This document shows positions 15,736 to 24,285 of a stretch of DNA of 64,000 nucleotides, one piece after another. The notes beneath the pieces were generated by a model. The model was not told the origin of the DNA, searched no databases, and saw only the letters and a list, made by a program, of their open reading frames with translations. The stretch is from an uncultured Paracoccaceae bacterium. Lineage in GTDB: Bacteria; Pseudomonadota; Alphaproteobacteria; Rhodobacterales; Rhodobacteraceae. The position numbers and the translations under genes are program-made. The stretch spans positions 277,522 through 341,521 of the forward strand of contig CANNFR010000007.1 in assembly GCA_947503935.1 (NCBI GenBank), in the 5' to 3' direction. Position 1 is the stretch's first letter; every line of letters begins with the position of its first letter.

Positions 15736-15813
15736 CGGCCCCCGAACGCGGGGGCCGCGATCATTTGAACCCATGGAGCGTGATGCTCCGCTGACGAAAC
15801 GGACCATCGGTCC
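15736..15813 (+). promoter_or_regulatory. Array of three stem-loops before rplB
   Basis: Three perfect stems follow one another in the rplW-rplB gap. The first is 15736-15757 (eight pairs, CGGCCCCC / GGGGGCCG, six-base loop). The second is 15775-15789 (GGAGC / GCTCC, five-base loop). The third is 15801-15813 (GGACC / GGTCC, three-base loop). No T-run follows any of them, and the rplB start is 23 bp after the last. This looks like a structured leader, perhaps a protein-binding or attenuation site for lower S10-operon expression; that role is inferred. Confidence 0.5.
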
Positions 15814-15836
15814 AAGGCAAACGGAAGACAGAAAGC

Positions 15837-16676
15837 ATGGCACTCAAGTCGTATAAACCGACGACGCCTGGCCAGCGCGGGCTGGTTCTGATCGACCGTT
15901 CGGCGCTTTGGAAAGGTCGCCCGGTCAAGGCCCTCACGCAGGGTCTGACCAAATCGGGTGGCCGGAACAACACCGGACGTATCACCACGTTTCACCGTGG
16001 CGGTGGGGCCAAGCGGCTCTACCGGATTGTCGATTTCAAGCGTCGCAAATTTGATGTGGCTGGTACGGTCGAGCGGATCGAATACGATCCCAACCGCACG
16101 GCCTTCATCGCGCTGATCAAATATGAAGATGGCGAGCGCGCCTATATCCTGGCGCCGCAGCGTCTGGCCGAAGGCGATCAGGTGATCGCCGGCGCCAAGA
16201 CCGACGTGAAGCCGGGCAATGCGATGCCGTTCTCGGGCATGCCGATCGGCACGATCGTCCATAATGTTGAGATGAAGCCCGGCAAGGGTGGTCAGATTGC
16301 ACGTGCGGCGGGCACCTACGCCCAGTTCGTGGGACGTGACGGTGGCTACGCGCAGATCCGGCTATCGTCCGGCGAGTTGCGCATGGTGCGTCAGGAATGC
16401 ATGGCGACGGTTGGAGCAGTGTCGAACCCCGACAATTCGAACCAGAACCTCGGCAAAGCCGGTCGCAAGCGGCATATGGGCGTTCGGCCTACAGTGCGCG
16501 GTGTGGCCATGAACCCGATCGATCACCCGCATGGCGGCGGTGAAGGCCGCACCTCGGGCGGCCGTCATCCGGTCACCCCCTGGGGCAAAGGCACCAAGGG
16601 CAACCGGACCCGCAAGAACAAGGCGACGGACAAGTACATCGTCCGCTCGCGTCACGCTCGTAAGAAGGGCCGCTAA
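15837..16676 (+). CDS. rplB: 50S ribosomal protein L2
   Basis: L2 is needed for subunit association and peptidyl-transferase activity. It is 279 residues, starts [15 protein letters not shown], and carries the invariant [13 protein letters not shown] loop with its essential histidine, then [12 protein letters not shown]. It follows the hairpin array and precedes rpsS by 2 bp. Confidence 0.98.
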   Translation: MALKSYKPTTPGQRGLVLIDRSALWKGRPVKALTQGLTKSGGRNNTGRITTFHRGGGAKRLYRIVDFKRRKFDVAGTVERIEYDPNRTAFIALIKYEDGERAYILAPQRLAEGDQVIAGAKTDVKPGNAMPFSGMPIGTIVHNVEMKPGKGGQIARAAGTYAQFVGRDGGYAQIRLSSGELRMVRQECMATVGAVSNPDNSNQNLGKAGRKRHMGVRPTVRGVAMNPIDHPHGGGEGRTSGGRHPVTPWGKGTKGNRTRKNKATDKYIVRSRHARKKGR

Positions 16677-16678
16677 GA

Positions 16679-16957
16679 ATGTCGCGTTCAGTCTGGAAGG
16701 GCCCCTTCGTCGACGCCTTCGTCCTGAAGAAGGCCGAAAAGTCACGTGAATCGGGCCGCAACGAAGTCATCAAGATCTGGTCGCGCCGGTCGACCATCCT
16801 GCCGCAATTCGTGGGCCTCACCTTCGGGGTTTACAATGGCCACAAGCATATCCCGGTGAATGTCACCGAGGACATGATCGGTCAGAAGTTCGGGGAATAT
16901 TCGCCGACGCGGACCTATTACGGTCATGCGGCCGACAAGAAAGCGAAGAGGAAGTAA
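16679..16957 (+). CDS. rpsS: 30S ribosomal protein S19
   Basis: S19 forms a complex with S13 in the 30S head and contacts A-site tRNA. The product is 92 residues, [12 protein letters not shown] at the start, with the conserved [18 protein letters not shown] and [20 protein letters not shown] segments. It is tightly packed between rplB and rplV. Confidence 0.98.
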   Translation: MSRSVWKGPFVDAFVLKKAEKSRESGRNEVIKIWSRRSTILPQFVGLTFGVYNGHKHIPVNVTEDMIGQKFGEYSPTRTYYGHAADKKAKRK

Positions 16958-16960
16958 GCC

Positions 16961-17353
16961 ATGGGTAAGGAAAAAAATCCCCGCCGCGTGGCCGAGAACG
17001 AGGCGATGGCGAAGACGCGAATGCTGCGGACCAGCCCTCAGAAGCTGAACCTCGTCGCTGGCCTCATTCGTGGCAAGAAGGTGGACAAGGCCCTGGCCGA
17101 TCTGACCTTCTCGAAAAAGCGTATCGCGGGCGACGTGAAGAAATGTCTTCAGTCGGCCATCGCGAATGCCGAGAACAACCACGGGCTCGACGTTGATGAG
17201 CTGGTAGTGGCCGAGGCCTTCGTGGGCAAGAATCTGGTGATGAAGCGTGGCCGTCCGCGGGCACGGGGCCGGTTCGGCAAGATCATGAAACCGTTTTCCG
17301 AGCTGACCATCAAGGTCCGGCAGGTGGAAGAAGTCTCTGGGGAGCAAGCGTAA
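16961..17353 (+). CDS. rplV: 50S ribosomal protein L22
   Basis: L22 extends a beta-hairpin into the exit tunnel. The 130-residue protein contains the conserved [19 protein letters not shown] and the hairpin region [14 protein letters not shown]. It is about 20 residues longer than the E. coli protein because of a basic N-terminus ([18 protein letters not shown]), common in alphaproteobacteria. The stop TAATG shares a base with the rpsC start. Confidence 0.98.
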   Translation: MGKEKNPRRVAENEAMAKTRMLRTSPQKLNLVAGLIRGKKVDKALADLTFSKKRIAGDVKKCLQSAIANAENNHGLDVDELVVAEAFVGKNLVMKRGRPRARGRFGKIMKPFSELTIKVRQVEEVSGEQA

Positions 17354-18060
17354 TGGGTCATAAGGTCAATCCGATCGGTATGCGCCTGCAGGTCAACCGC
17401 ACCTGGGACAGCCGCTGGTTCGCCGATGGCAAGGAATACGGCCAGCTTCTGCATGAAGACCTGAAAATCCGGGAATTCATTCAGGAAGAGGCCAAGCAGG
17501 CCGGCGTGTCGAAGATCATCATCGAGCGTCCGCACAAGAAGTGCCGGGTGACGGTGCACACCGCCCGTCCGGGCGTGATCATCGGCAAGAAGGGCGCCGA
17601 CATCGAGACGCTTCGCAAGAAGCTGGCCGCGATGACGGATAGCGAGCTGCACCTCAACATCGTCGAGGTTCGCAAGCCCGAGCTGGACGCCGCCCTGGTG
17701 GCCGACAGCATCGCCCAGCAGCTTGAGCGCCGGGTCTCGTTCCGTCGGGCGATGAAGCGCGCGGTGCAGAACTCGATGCGCATGGGCGCCCTTGGCATCC
17801 GCGTGAACGTCGCGGGCCGTCTGGGCGGCGCTGAGATTGCGCGGACTGAATGGTACCGCGAGGGCCGGGTGCCGCTGCACACGCTGCGCGCCGATATCGA
17901 CTATGCGCTGGCCGAAGCGATGACGCCCTATGGCATCATTGGGATCAAGGTCTGGATCTTCAAAGGCGAGATCATGGAGCACGATCCGCAGGCGCGCGAC
18001 CGTCGTCAACAGGAACTCCAGGAAAGCGGCGGGGCCTCGCGCCCGCGTCGTGACCGCTGA
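17353..18060 (+). CDS. rpsC: 30S ribosomal protein S3
   Basis: S3 helps form the mRNA entry channel and has helicase activity there. The 235-residue product has the KH-domain GxxG loop in [14 protein letters not shown] and the C-terminal [16 protein letters not shown] segment. It shares one base with rplV and lies 13 bp before rplP. Confidence 0.98.
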   Translation: MGHKVNPIGMRLQVNRTWDSRWFADGKEYGQLLHEDLKIREFIQEEAKQAGVSKIIIERPHKKCRVTVHTARPGVIIGKKGADIETLRKKLAAMTDSELHLNIVEVRKPELDAALVADSIAQQLERRVSFRRAMKRAVQNSMRMGALGIRVNVAGRLGGAEIARTEWYREGRVPLHTLRADIDYALAEAMTPYGIIGIKVWIFKGEIMEHDPQARDRRQQELQESGGASRPRRDR

Positions 18061-18073
18061 GGGGTAAACACAG

Positions 18074-18487
18074 ATGCTGCAACCTAAGCGCACAAAATTC
18101 CGCAAGCAGTTCAAGGGCCGCATCAGCGGCGAGGCCAAAGGCGGCTATGAGCTGAGCTTTGGCACCTATGGCCTGAAGGCGATCCAGCCTGAGCGGATCA
18201 CGGCCCGTCAGATCGAAGCCGCCCGCCGCGCGCTGACGCGCCACATGAAGCGTCAGGGCCGGGTCTGGATCCGGATCTTCCCGGACACGCCGGTGACATC
18301 GAAGCCCACCGAAGTGCGGATGGGCAAGGGCAAGGGCTCGGTCGATTTCTGGGCCGCCAAGGTCAAGCCTGGTCGGGTAATGTTCGAAATCGACGGCGTC
18401 TCCGAGCCCATCGCCCGCGAGGCCCTGCGCCTGGCCGCGATGAAGCTGCCGATCAAGACCCGCACGGTCGTTCGCGAGGATTGGTAA
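18074..18487 (+). CDS. rplP: 50S ribosomal protein L16
   Basis: L16 organises the A-site side of the 50S subunit. It is 137 residues, [16 protein letters not shown] at the start, with [19 protein letters not shown] and [18 protein letters not shown]. In most bacteria rpmC follows immediately; here the next plus-strand gene is 899 bp away, behind terminator structures and an opposite-strand gene. Confidence 0.98.
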   Translation: MLQPKRTKFRKQFKGRISGEAKGGYELSFGTYGLKAIQPERITARQIEAARRALTRHMKRQGRVWIRIFPDTPVTSKPTEVRMGKGKGSVDFWAAKVKPGRVMFEIDGVSEPIAREALRLAAMKLPIKTRTVVREDW

Positions 18488-18488
18488 C

Positions 18489-18544
18489 GGTCGCGCGCCC
18501 GCGCGCGACCAGTGCGGCGTAGCGGGTTTTCGAAGAAAACCTGC
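18489..18544 (+). other. Two tandem stem-loops directly after rplP
   Basis: One hairpin at 18489-18510 (GGTCGCGCG / CGCGCGACC, 4-nt loop) starts one base after the rplP stop. A second at 18522-18544 (GCGGGTTTTC / GAAAACCTGC, 3-nt loop, one wobble) follows. The second resembles the hairpin at 44031-44053. They probably protect the 3' end or assist termination at the hairpin that follows. Confidence 0.6.
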
Positions 18545-18567
18545 GAGCCGGCACCCGGTGAAAGTTG

Positions 18568-18604
18568 AGAGCCCCGCCAATGATCTGGCGGGGCTCTTTC
18601 TTTT
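18568..18604 (+). terminator. Strong intrinsic terminator after rplP
   Basis: A perfect 12-pair stem (AGAGCCCCGCCA / TGGCGGGGCTCT) with a six-base loop is followed by TTCTTTT. It would stop S10-operon transcription before rpmC, which is unusual for this conserved gene string. The minus-strand gene at 18621-19166 also ends just beside it, but the T-tail favours plus-strand use. Confidence 0.9.
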
Positions 18605-18620
18605 CCACGTCAGGCCGCAA

Positions 18621-19166
18621 TCAGTTTCTACTCGATGCAACAGATATCTGTGTCACGCCATTTGCCGCAAAAACATCGAGAAGCTCCAGGAAAGCTTTCG
18701 GCGGCGCAGTGCCGAAATCTACATCGATCACGTTCTCATCCAGGCTGACCGAATGGATGACCGATGCACGTTTGCTGTTCTCGATCCGGTGGACGCCCTC
18801 GAGGTCGATCCATCGATCAAACCACATTTCAAATTCTGGAAGTGTGGCGAGCTCGGGCTCAATTGTGAAACGTACCCCGTCCCATGAGACGGATTCAAAT
18901 CGAAGAGATATGGAGCCGTAGAGAAACGGGCCACCCTGCAGATATGTATCATCGGCCGGCGTAACTTCGACGATCGATTGCACTGCGTCGTTCCATACAA
19001 CGAAATCGGCGACATAAAGGTTTTTGAACGTTCCGCCTGAAATCTCCAATGCAATTTGCGGGAAGCTCTCCGCGTTCTTCGACTGCGGTTCACTCCATAC
19101 AGACTCATACTGAGCGACGTAATTCGTGCTAAGCGCTTCCAGAAATGCCCCGAGTTCCATAAACAA
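18621..19166 (-). CDS. Hypothetical protein inserted in the ribosomal-protein cluster
   Basis: I do not recognise this 181-residue protein. It starts at ATG 19166 behind GAAGGG with good spacing. It is acidic, with no signal peptide or membrane helix. It is rich in aromatic and beta-prone stretches (LYVADFVVWNDAVQSIVEV, FLYGSISLRFESVSWDGV) and has a C-terminal helix (FLELLDVFAANG). Codon choice is visibly more A/T-rich than the flanking ribosomal genes, which suggests later acquisition. It lies on the opposite strand inside the rplP-rpmC gap, between a terminator and a likely restart promoter. A cytoplasmic soluble beta-rich protein is all that can be said. Confidence 0.7.
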   Translation of the reverse strand: MFMELGAFLEALSTNYVAQYESVWSEPQSKNAESFPQIALEISGGTFKNLYVADFVVWNDAVQSIVEVTPADDTYLQGGPFLYGSISLRFESVSWDGVRFTIEPELATLPEFEMWFDRWIDLEGVHRIENSKRASVIHSVSLDENVIDVDFGTAPPKAFLELLDVFAANGVTQISVASSRN

Positions 19167-19216
19167 GCCCTTCTTGTTGAGTGTCGAAGGCGATGGTTAG
19201 CCGCTAGGCGCCTTTA

Positions 19217-19261
19217 ACCACACTTCGTCCGCCTCACACCAATAAAGTGTTGAAGTGCGGT
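19217..19261. repeat. Imperfect inverted repeat upstream of rpmC
   Basis: ACCACACTTC (19217-19226) and GAAGTGCGGT (19252-19261) are inverted copies matching at 9 of 10 positions, separated by 25 bp. The pair lies between the start of the unknown minus-strand gene and rpmC. It could be an operator or a scar of the insertion that split the operon. Confidence 0.4.
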
Positions 19262-19278
19262 TTGTTAAGGAAAAGGGC

Positions 19279-19307
19279 TTGCCATGCCGGGCTATCCCAT
19301 CTATTGG
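19279..19307 (+). promoter_or_regulatory. Candidate promoter for rpmC and the spc genes
   Basis: TTGCCA (19279-19284) and TATTGG (19302-19307) are 17 bp apart, about 80 bp before rpmC. Because a strong terminator precedes this region, a promoter must exist here or read-through must occur. The match is only moderate. Confidence 0.35.
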
Positions 19308-19386
19308 GGCGCCTTCTACCCAGAACTCCACTGGAATCAGGGTGACCTTTCGGGGGCCCTCTGGTGATGTTGAAAGGACAAAGGCG

Positions 19387-19596
19387 ATGGACGCCAAGGA
19401 ATTGAACGACAAGACGCCGGATCAGCTTCGTGATGAGCTGGTGTCGCTGAAGAAGGAGGCGTTCAACCTCCGCTTCCAGCAGGCCACCGGTCAGCTTGAG
19501 AATACCGCTCGCATGCGCAGCGTCCGCCGTGACGTGGCGCGTGTTAAGACCGTTCTGAACCAAAAAGCCGCCGAAGCGGCCAAAGCGAAGGCCTGA
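19387..19596 (+). CDS. rpmC: 50S ribosomal protein L29
   Basis: L29 is a small helical protein next to L23 at the tunnel exit. The ATG at 19387 ([14 protein letters not shown]) follows AAAGGA and gives 69 residues; the frame is open upstream, but that part lacks L29 similarity. [20 protein letters not shown] is diagnostic. It is the first gene after the interruption of the ribosomal operon, 4 bp before rpsQ. Confidence 0.97.
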   Translation: MDAKELNDKTPDQLRDELVSLKKEAFNLRFQQATGQLENTARMRSVRRDVARVKTVLNQKAAEAAKAKA

Positions 19597-19600
19597 GCCC

Positions 19601-19840
19601 ATGCCCAAACGCATCCTGCAAGGCACCGTCACAAGCGACACCAACGACCAGACGATCACCGTTTCGGTCGAGCGTCGCTTTAAGCATCCGCTGCTGCAAA
19701 AGACGGTTCGGAAGTCGAAGAAATACCGCGCCCATGACGCGGACAACAAATTCAAGGTCGGTGATACCGTGCGTATCGAAGAATGCGCCCCGATCTCGAA
19801 GACGAAACGCTGGACGGTGGTGACTGAAGCTTCGGCTTAG
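19601..19840 (+). CDS. rpsQ: 30S ribosomal protein S17
   Basis: S17 is a primary 16S rRNA-binding OB-fold protein. The 79-residue product starts [16 protein letters not shown] and carries [20 protein letters not shown] and the C-terminal [18 protein letters not shown]. It is followed by a 63-bp gap and rplN. Confidence 0.98.
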   Translation: MPKRILQGTVTSDTNDQTITVSVERRFKHPLLQKTVRKSKKYRAHDADNKFKVGDTVRIEECAPISKTKRWTVVTEASA

Positions 19841-19903
19841 GGCGCATACTTTCCGGTTTGATCGAAACCCTGGGACGCGTTCCCAAAGGTCGGGAGAAAC
19901 CAA

Positions 19904-20272
19904 ATGATCCAGATGCAGACCAATCTGGATGTGGCTGACAATTCCGGTGCTCGCCGGGTTCAGTGCATCAAGGTCCTGGGTGGTTCCCATCGCCGTTACG
20001 CCAGTGTTGGCGACATCATCGTGGTGTCGGTGAAGGAAGCCATTCCGCGTGGCCGTGTGAAGAAAGGCGATGTCCGCAAGGCCGTCGTCGTGCGCACCGC
20101 CAAGCAGGTCCGCCGTGAAGACGGCACCGCCATCCGCTTTGACCGCAACGCCGCCGTCATTCTGAACAACCAGAATGAGCCCGTCGGCACCCGTATCTTC
20201 GGGCCGGTCGTGCGCGAGCTGCGGGCCAAGAACTTCATGAAAATCATTTCGCTGGCGCCGGAGGTGCTCTGA
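19904..20272 (+). CDS. rplN: 50S ribosomal protein L14
   Basis: L14 lies at the subunit interface and binds the silencing factor RsfS. It is 122 residues, [18 protein letters not shown] at the start, with the conserved [19 protein letters not shown] segment. One base separates its stop from rplX. Confidence 0.98.
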   Translation: MIQMQTNLDVADNSGARRVQCIKVLGGSHRRYASVGDIIVVSVKEAIPRGRVKKGDVRKAVVVRTAKQVRREDGTAIRFDRNAAVILNNQNEPVGTRIFGPVVRELRAKNFMKIISLAPEVL

Positions 20273-20273
20273 G

Positions 20274-20579
20274 ATGGCTGCGAAACTCAAGAAGGGCGAC
20301 CGTGTCATCGTGCTCGCCGGGAAAGACAAGGGCAAGCAGGGTGAGATCACCCGTGTGATGCCGCAGGACGGCAAGGCCGTCGTCGATGGCATCAACATCG
20401 CCATCCGCCACACCAAGCAAAGCCAGACCAGCCAGGGTGGCCGCGTGCCGCAGGCGATGCCGATCGACCTGTCGAACCTGGCGCTGACCGACAAGGATGG
20501 CAAGCCGACCCGTGTTGGCTTCCGCATGGAAGACGGCAAGAAGGTCCGTTTTGCAAAGACCACGGGGGACGTGATCTGA
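20274..20579 (+). CDS. rplX: 50S ribosomal protein L24
   Basis: L24 initiates 50S assembly through its KOW motif ([20 protein letters not shown]). The product is 101 residues. Its TGA overlaps the rplE ATG (TGATG), indicating coupled translation. Confidence 0.98.
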   Translation: MAAKLKKGDRVIVLAGKDKGKQGEITRVMPQDGKAVVDGINIAIRHTKQSQTSQGGRVPQAMPIDLSNLALTDKDGKPTRVGFRMEDGKKVRFAKTTGDVI

Positions 20580-21139
20580 TGCTTGACCAAGCCAATTATA
20601 CCCCGCGCCTCAAGGCTCTGTTCCATGACAAGGTGCGCGCCGCTCTGAAAGAAGAGTTCGGCTATAAGAACGACATGCAGATTCCCCGTCTGGACAAGAT
20701 CGTCCTGAACCAGGGTGTCGGCGAAGCGGTGAAAGACACCAAGAAGGTGAAGGCCGCGGCGGAAGAGCTGTCGCTGATCGCCGGCCAGAAGGCCGTCATC
20801 ACCACGGCGAAGAAATCGATCGCCGGCTTCCGCGTTCGTGAGGAGATGCCGCTTGGCGTCAAAGTCACGCTGCGCGGCGACCGGATGTACGAATTCCTCG
20901 ACCGCCTGATCACCATCGCGCTGCCGCGCGTCCGCGACTTCCGCGGCGTCAAGGGTTCGTCCTTCGATGGTCGTGGCAATTATGCGATGGGCCTGAAGGA
21001 GCAAATCGTGTTCCCCGAGATCAACTTCGACAAGGTCGACGAAGTGCTCGGCATGGACATCATCATCTGCACCACCGCGAAAACCGACGCGGAAGCCAAG
21101 GCGCTGTTGAAGCATTTCAACATGCCCTTCAACAGCTGA
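20579..21139 (+). CDS. rplE: 50S ribosomal protein L5
   Basis: L5 binds 5S rRNA and forms an intersubunit bridge in the central protuberance. The product is 186 residues, starting [15 protein letters not shown]. It contains [29 protein letters not shown] and the C-terminal [17 protein letters not shown]. It overlaps rplX by one base and precedes rpsN by 16 bp. Confidence 0.98.
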   Translation: MLDQANYTPRLKALFHDKVRAALKEEFGYKNDMQIPRLDKIVLNQGVGEAVKDTKKVKAAAEELSLIAGQKAVITTAKKSIAGFRVREEMPLGVKVTLRGDRMYEFLDRLITIALPRVRDFRGVKGSSFDGRGNYAMGLKEQIVFPEINFDKVDEVLGMDIIICTTAKTDAEAKALLKHFNMPFNS

Positions 21140-21155
21140 CCGCGAGGAGAGAGAC

Positions 21156-21461
21156 ATGGCAAAAGTATCGATGGTCCAACGCCAGAAGAAGCGCGAGCGC
21201 CTCGTGAAGAAGTACGCCGACAAGCGTGCGAAGCTGAAAGAGATCGCCCGCAACGAAGAGCTTCCGATGGAAGAGCGCTTCAAGGCGCAGTTGAAACTGG
21301 CCGAATTGCCCCGCAATTCGTCGGCCACCCGGCTGAACAACCGGTGCGAGCTGACCGGCCGTCCGCGGGCCTATTACCGCAAGCTCCGTATGTCGCGCAT
21401 CAAGCTGCGTGATCTGGCCTCGAACGGCCTGATCCCCGGCATGGTCAAGTCAAGCTGGTAA
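21156..21461 (+). CDS. rpsN: 30S ribosomal protein S14, zinc-independent form
   Basis: S14 stabilises the 30S head. At 101 residues, and lacking the CxxC pairs of the zinc type, this is the long zinc-free form usual in proteobacteria. [19 protein letters not shown] is diagnostic. GAGGAGAG precedes the ATG. Confidence 0.97.
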   Translation: MAKVSMVQRQKKRERLVKKYADKRAKLKEIARNEELPMEERFKAQLKLAELPRNSSATRLNNRCELTGRPRAYYRKLRMSRIKLRDLASNGLIPGMVKSSW

Positions 21462-21473
21462 GGGGGAGAACAC

Positions 21474-21872
21474 ATGTCAATGAACGATCCTCTGGGCGAT
21501 ATGCTGACCCGCATCCGGAACGCGCAGATGCGCGGCCGGACGACGGTGCGCACGCCCGCCTCGAAGCTGCGCGCCTGGGTGCTGGATGTGCTGGCCGATG
21601 AAGGCTACATCCGCGGCTACGAGCCTGCCACCGGTGCCGATGGCCACCCTGAGCTTGAGATCAGCCTGAAATACTACGAAGGCGCCCCCGTGATCCGTGA
21701 ATTGCAGCGGGTCTCAAAGCCAGGCCGCCGTGTGTATATGGGTGTGAAATCCATTCCGAGCGTCCGTCAGGGCCTCGGTGTTTCGATCGTATCGACGCCG
21801 AAAGGCGTGATGTCGGACGCGGCAGCGCGCGCAGCCCATGTGGGCGGCGAAGTGCTCTGCACCGTGTTCTGA
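21474..21872 (+). CDS. rpsH: 30S ribosomal protein S8
   Basis: S8 is a central-domain primary binder and, in E. coli, the spc-operon repressor. The ATG at 21474 ([18 protein letters not shown]) is preferred over 21480 because GGGGGAG is well spaced from it. It is 132 residues with the C-terminal [16 protein letters not shown] and GGEVLCTVF. rplF starts 10 bp later. Confidence 0.98.
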   Translation: MSMNDPLGDMLTRIRNAQMRGRTTVRTPASKLRAWVLDVLADEGYIRGYEPATGADGHPELEISLKYYEGAPVIRELQRVSKPGRRVYMGVKSIPSVRQGLGVSIVSTPKGVMSDAAARAAHVGGEVLCTVF

Positions 21873-21882
21873 GGAGAAGGTC

Positions 21883-22416
21883 ATGTCTCGTATTGGAAAA
21901 AGACCGGTCGAGCTGCCGTCGGGGGTATCTGCCACCGTCTCCGGCCAGACCGTGGAAGTGAAGGGGCCGAAAGGCACCCGCAGCTTCACCGCAACCGACG
22001 ATGTCACGATCACGCTGAATGGCAGCGAGGTGACTGTTGCACCGCGCGGGTCGTCCAAGCGCGCGCGCCAGCAATGGGGCCTCAGCCGCACCATGGTGGC
22101 GAACCTGGTGCAGGGTGTGACCGATGGCTTCAAGCGCGAGCTTGAGATCAACGGCGTGGGCTATCGTGCAGCGATCCAGGGCAATGTTCTGAAGCTGTCG
22201 CTGGGCTACAGCCACGAAGTGAATTTCGATGTGCCGGAGGGGGTCACGATCACGACGCCCAAGCAGACCGAGATCGTCGTGGAGGGCATGGATCAGCAGC
22301 TCGTCGGCCAGGTCGCGGCCAACATCCGCAAATGGCGTGCACCCGAGCCCTATAAGGGCAAGGGCATCAAGTACAAAGATGAGTATATCTTCCGCAAGGA
22401 AGGCAAGAAGAAGTAA
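21883..22416 (+). CDS. rplF: 50S ribosomal protein L6
   Basis: L6 lies near the GTPase-associated centre. The ATG at 21883 ([15 protein letters not shown]) follows GAGGAGAAGG and gives 177 residues. An in-frame open stretch overlapping rpsH is rejected. The duplicated fold is visible, with [24 protein letters not shown] in the second half. Confidence 0.98.
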   Translation: MSRIGKRPVELPSGVSATVSGQTVEVKGPKGTRSFTATDDVTITLNGSEVTVAPRGSSKRARQQWGLSRTMVANLVQGVTDGFKRELEINGVGYRAAIQGNVLKLSLGYSHEVNFDVPEGVTITTPKQTEIVVEGMDQQLVGQVAANIRKWRAPEPYKGKGIKYKDEYIFRKEGKKK

Positions 22417-22428
22417 GGAACGCAAGCA

Positions 22429-22788
22429 ATGGCTATGAACAAGAGAGATCTGTTCCTCAAGCGCCGTCTGCGCGTCCGGAACAAGCTGCGGGGAATGGCG
22501 AACGGGCGTCCGCGCCTGAGCGTTCACCGCTCGAACAAGAACATCAGCGTGCAGCTGATCGACGACGTCAAGGGTGTGACCCTGGCCTCGGCCTCGACCC
22601 TCGAGAAGGATCTGGGCGTCGTGGGCAAGAACAATGTCGATGCAGCAGCGAAGGTCGGCAAGGCCATCGCCGAGCGCGCGAAAAAGGCCGGAGTGGCGGA
22701 ATGCTATTTCGACCGTGGCGGTTTCCTCTTTCACGGGAAGGTCAAGGCGCTTGCCGACGCCGCCCGTGAAGGCGGACTGAAGTTTTAA
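22429..22788 (+). CDS. rplR: 50S ribosomal protein L18
   Basis: L18 binds 5S rRNA with L5 and L25. The 119-residue product starts [17 protein letters not shown] and shows [19 protein letters not shown] and [23 protein letters not shown]. It is 12 bp after rplF and 11 bp before rpsE. Confidence 0.98.
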   Translation: MAMNKRDLFLKRRLRVRNKLRGMANGRPRLSVHRSNKNISVQLIDDVKGVTLASASTLEKDLGVVGKNNVDAAAKVGKAIAERAKKAGVAECYFDRGGFLFHGKVKALADAAREGGLKF

Positions 22789-22799
22789 GGGGACGAGAG

Positions 22800-23387
22800 A
22801 TGGCAAGAGAACCGAACCAACGGGGCGGCCGCCGCGACAATCGCGACGAAACCCCGGAATTCGCCGATCGTCTCGTTGCGATCAACCGTGTGTCGAAGAC
22901 TGTGAAAGGCGGTAAGCGCTTTGGCTTTGCCGCGCTCGTCGTGGTCGGCGATCAGCGGGGCCGTGTGGGCTTTGGCAAGGGCAAGGCCAAGGAAGTGCCA
23001 GAGGCGATCCGCAAGGCGACCGAACAGGCCAAGCGCCAGATGATCCGCGTGCCGCTGCGCGAAGGCCGCACGCTGCATCACGACATGGAGGGCCGCCATG
23101 GTGCGGGCCGCGTTGTGATGCGCACGGCCGTGCCCGGAACCGGGATTATCGCCGGTGGTCCGATGCGCGCCGTGTTCGAGATGCTGGGTCTGCAGGATGT
23201 TGTGGCCAAGTCTCTGGGCAGCCAGAACCCCTACAACATGATCCGCGCCACCATCGATGGCCTGCAAAAGGAAACCAGCCCCCGTCAGGTCGCGGCCCGC
23301 CGCGGCAAGAAGGTGGCCGACATCCTGAAAAAGCCCGACGCCCCGCAGGTCGACGGCGACCAGGCCCCTGTGGTTGAGGAGGCTTGA
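22800..23387 (+). CDS. rpsE: 30S ribosomal protein S5
   Basis: S5 shapes the mRNA entry site and affects decoding accuracy. The product is 195 residues. The dsRBD-like N-terminal half has [29 protein letters not shown], and the C-terminal half has [18 protein letters not shown]. An acidic tail ([13 protein letters not shown]) extends past the usual end. It ends 2 bp before rpmD. Confidence 0.98.
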   Translation: MAREPNQRGGRRDNRDETPEFADRLVAINRVSKTVKGGKRFGFAALVVVGDQRGRVGFGKGKAKEVPEAIRKATEQAKRQMIRVPLREGRTLHHDMEGRHGAGRVVMRTAVPGTGIIAGGPMRAVFEMLGLQDVVAKSLGSQNPYNMIRATIDGLQKETSPRQVAARRGKKVADILKKPDAPQVDGDQAPVVEEA

Positions 23388-23389
23388 TC

Positions 23390-23578
23390 ATGGCAAAAAC
23401 CATCGTCGTCAAACAGATCGGCAGCCCGATCCGCCGCCCCGAGGTCCAGCGCAAGACGCTGATCGGCCTCGGCCTGAACAAGATGCACAAAACGCGGGAA
23501 CTGGAAGACACCCCGGCGATCCGCGGCATGGTTGCCAAGGTCTCGCATATGGTCGAGATCATCGAAGAAAAAGGCTAA
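23390..23578 (+). CDS. rpmD: 50S ribosomal protein L30
   Basis: L30 is a small bacterial 50S protein. The ATG at 23390 ([16 protein letters not shown]) gives 62 residues; a TTG two codons upstream is unlikely. [20 protein letters not shown] is diagnostic. A 121-bp gap follows with no clear promoter or terminator. Confidence 0.97.
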   Translation: MAKTIVVKQIGSPIRRPEVQRKTLIGLGLNKMHKTRELEDTPAIRGMVAKVSHMVEIIEEKG

Positions 23579-23699
23579 AGCGACGTCTGGCGGGAGCGAT
23601 CTCGCCTGATGCCTATCGGTATGGCGGGCCTTTCCGCTAGATAAATCAGGCCGTGGTTGCCCCTTCGCTCGTGGGCATATCCGGCAAGGAGAGAGCGAC

Positions 23700-24173
23700 A
23701 TGAAACTGAATGAACTGCGTGACAACGAAGGCGCGACCAAAAAGCGGATGCGCGTCGGCCGTGGCCCGGGCTCGGGCAAGGGCAAGACCGGCGGACGAGG
23801 CATCAAGGGTCAGAAATCCCGCTCAGGCGTGGCGATCAACGCCTATGAGGGCGGTCAGATGCCGCTTTATCAGCGTCTTCCGAAGCGGGGCTTCAACAAG
23901 CCGAACCGCAAGAAATTCGCCGTGGTCAATCTGGGTCTGATCCAGAAATTCGTCGATGCCGGTAAGCTCGATGGCAAGGCCGAGATCACCGAGGACGCGT
24001 TGGTCGCCTCGGGCCTCGTGCGCCGCAAGCTGGATGGTATTCGCGTGCTTGCCAAGGGCGATGTGACGGGCAAATTGAAGCTCTCGGTCACCGGCGCCTC
24101 GAAATCCGCCATCGAAGCTGTTGAGAAGGCCGGCGGCTCGCTGGCGGTCACAACCGCGTCGGCGGCTGAATAA
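23700..24173 (+). CDS. rplO: 50S ribosomal protein L15
   Basis: L15 is a late 50S assembly protein. The 157-residue product starts [18 protein letters not shown], has the glycine-rich [21 protein letters not shown] segment, and ends with a normal C-terminal domain. GGAGAGAG lies upstream. It is followed by a hairpin-rich gap before secY. Confidence 0.98.
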   Translation: MKLNELRDNEGATKKRMRVGRGPGSGKGKTGGRGIKGQKSRSGVAINAYEGGQMPLYQRLPKRGFNKPNRKKFAVVNLGLIQKFVDAGKLDGKAEITEDALVASGLVRRKLDGIRVLAKGDVTGKLKLSVTGASKSAIEAVEKAGGSLAVTTASAAE

Positions 24174-24182
24174 TTGCTTGTG

Positions 24183-24250
24183 AGCGGCGCCCACGCCGCT
24201 TACATGATCTAGAGTTCCGCGCCGCCAACCGGGCACCGGTCTGGCGGCGC
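24183..24250 (+). promoter_or_regulatory. Two strong stem-loops between rplO and secY
   Basis: The first stem is 24183-24200 (AGCGGCG / CGCCGCT, CCCA loop). The second, 24219-24250, has a nine-pair outer stem (GCGCCGCCA / TGGCGGCGC) and an inner stem (ACCGG / CCGGT). Neither has a T-run. They could stabilise the upstream mRNA or reduce read-through into secY, separating ribosomal-protein from translocon dosage. Confidence 0.55.
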
Positions 24251-24285
24251 TGCGCATAAAGACACCGCTAACAGAACGGGGCATC

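Noticed and set aside
19197..19412. 71-codon minus-strand frame between the unknown gene and rpmC
   Set aside because: Part of it ([20 protein letters not shown]) looks protein-like, but the start lies antisense inside rpmC and no ribosome-binding site is seen. It may be a fragment left by the insertion; not enough to call a gene.
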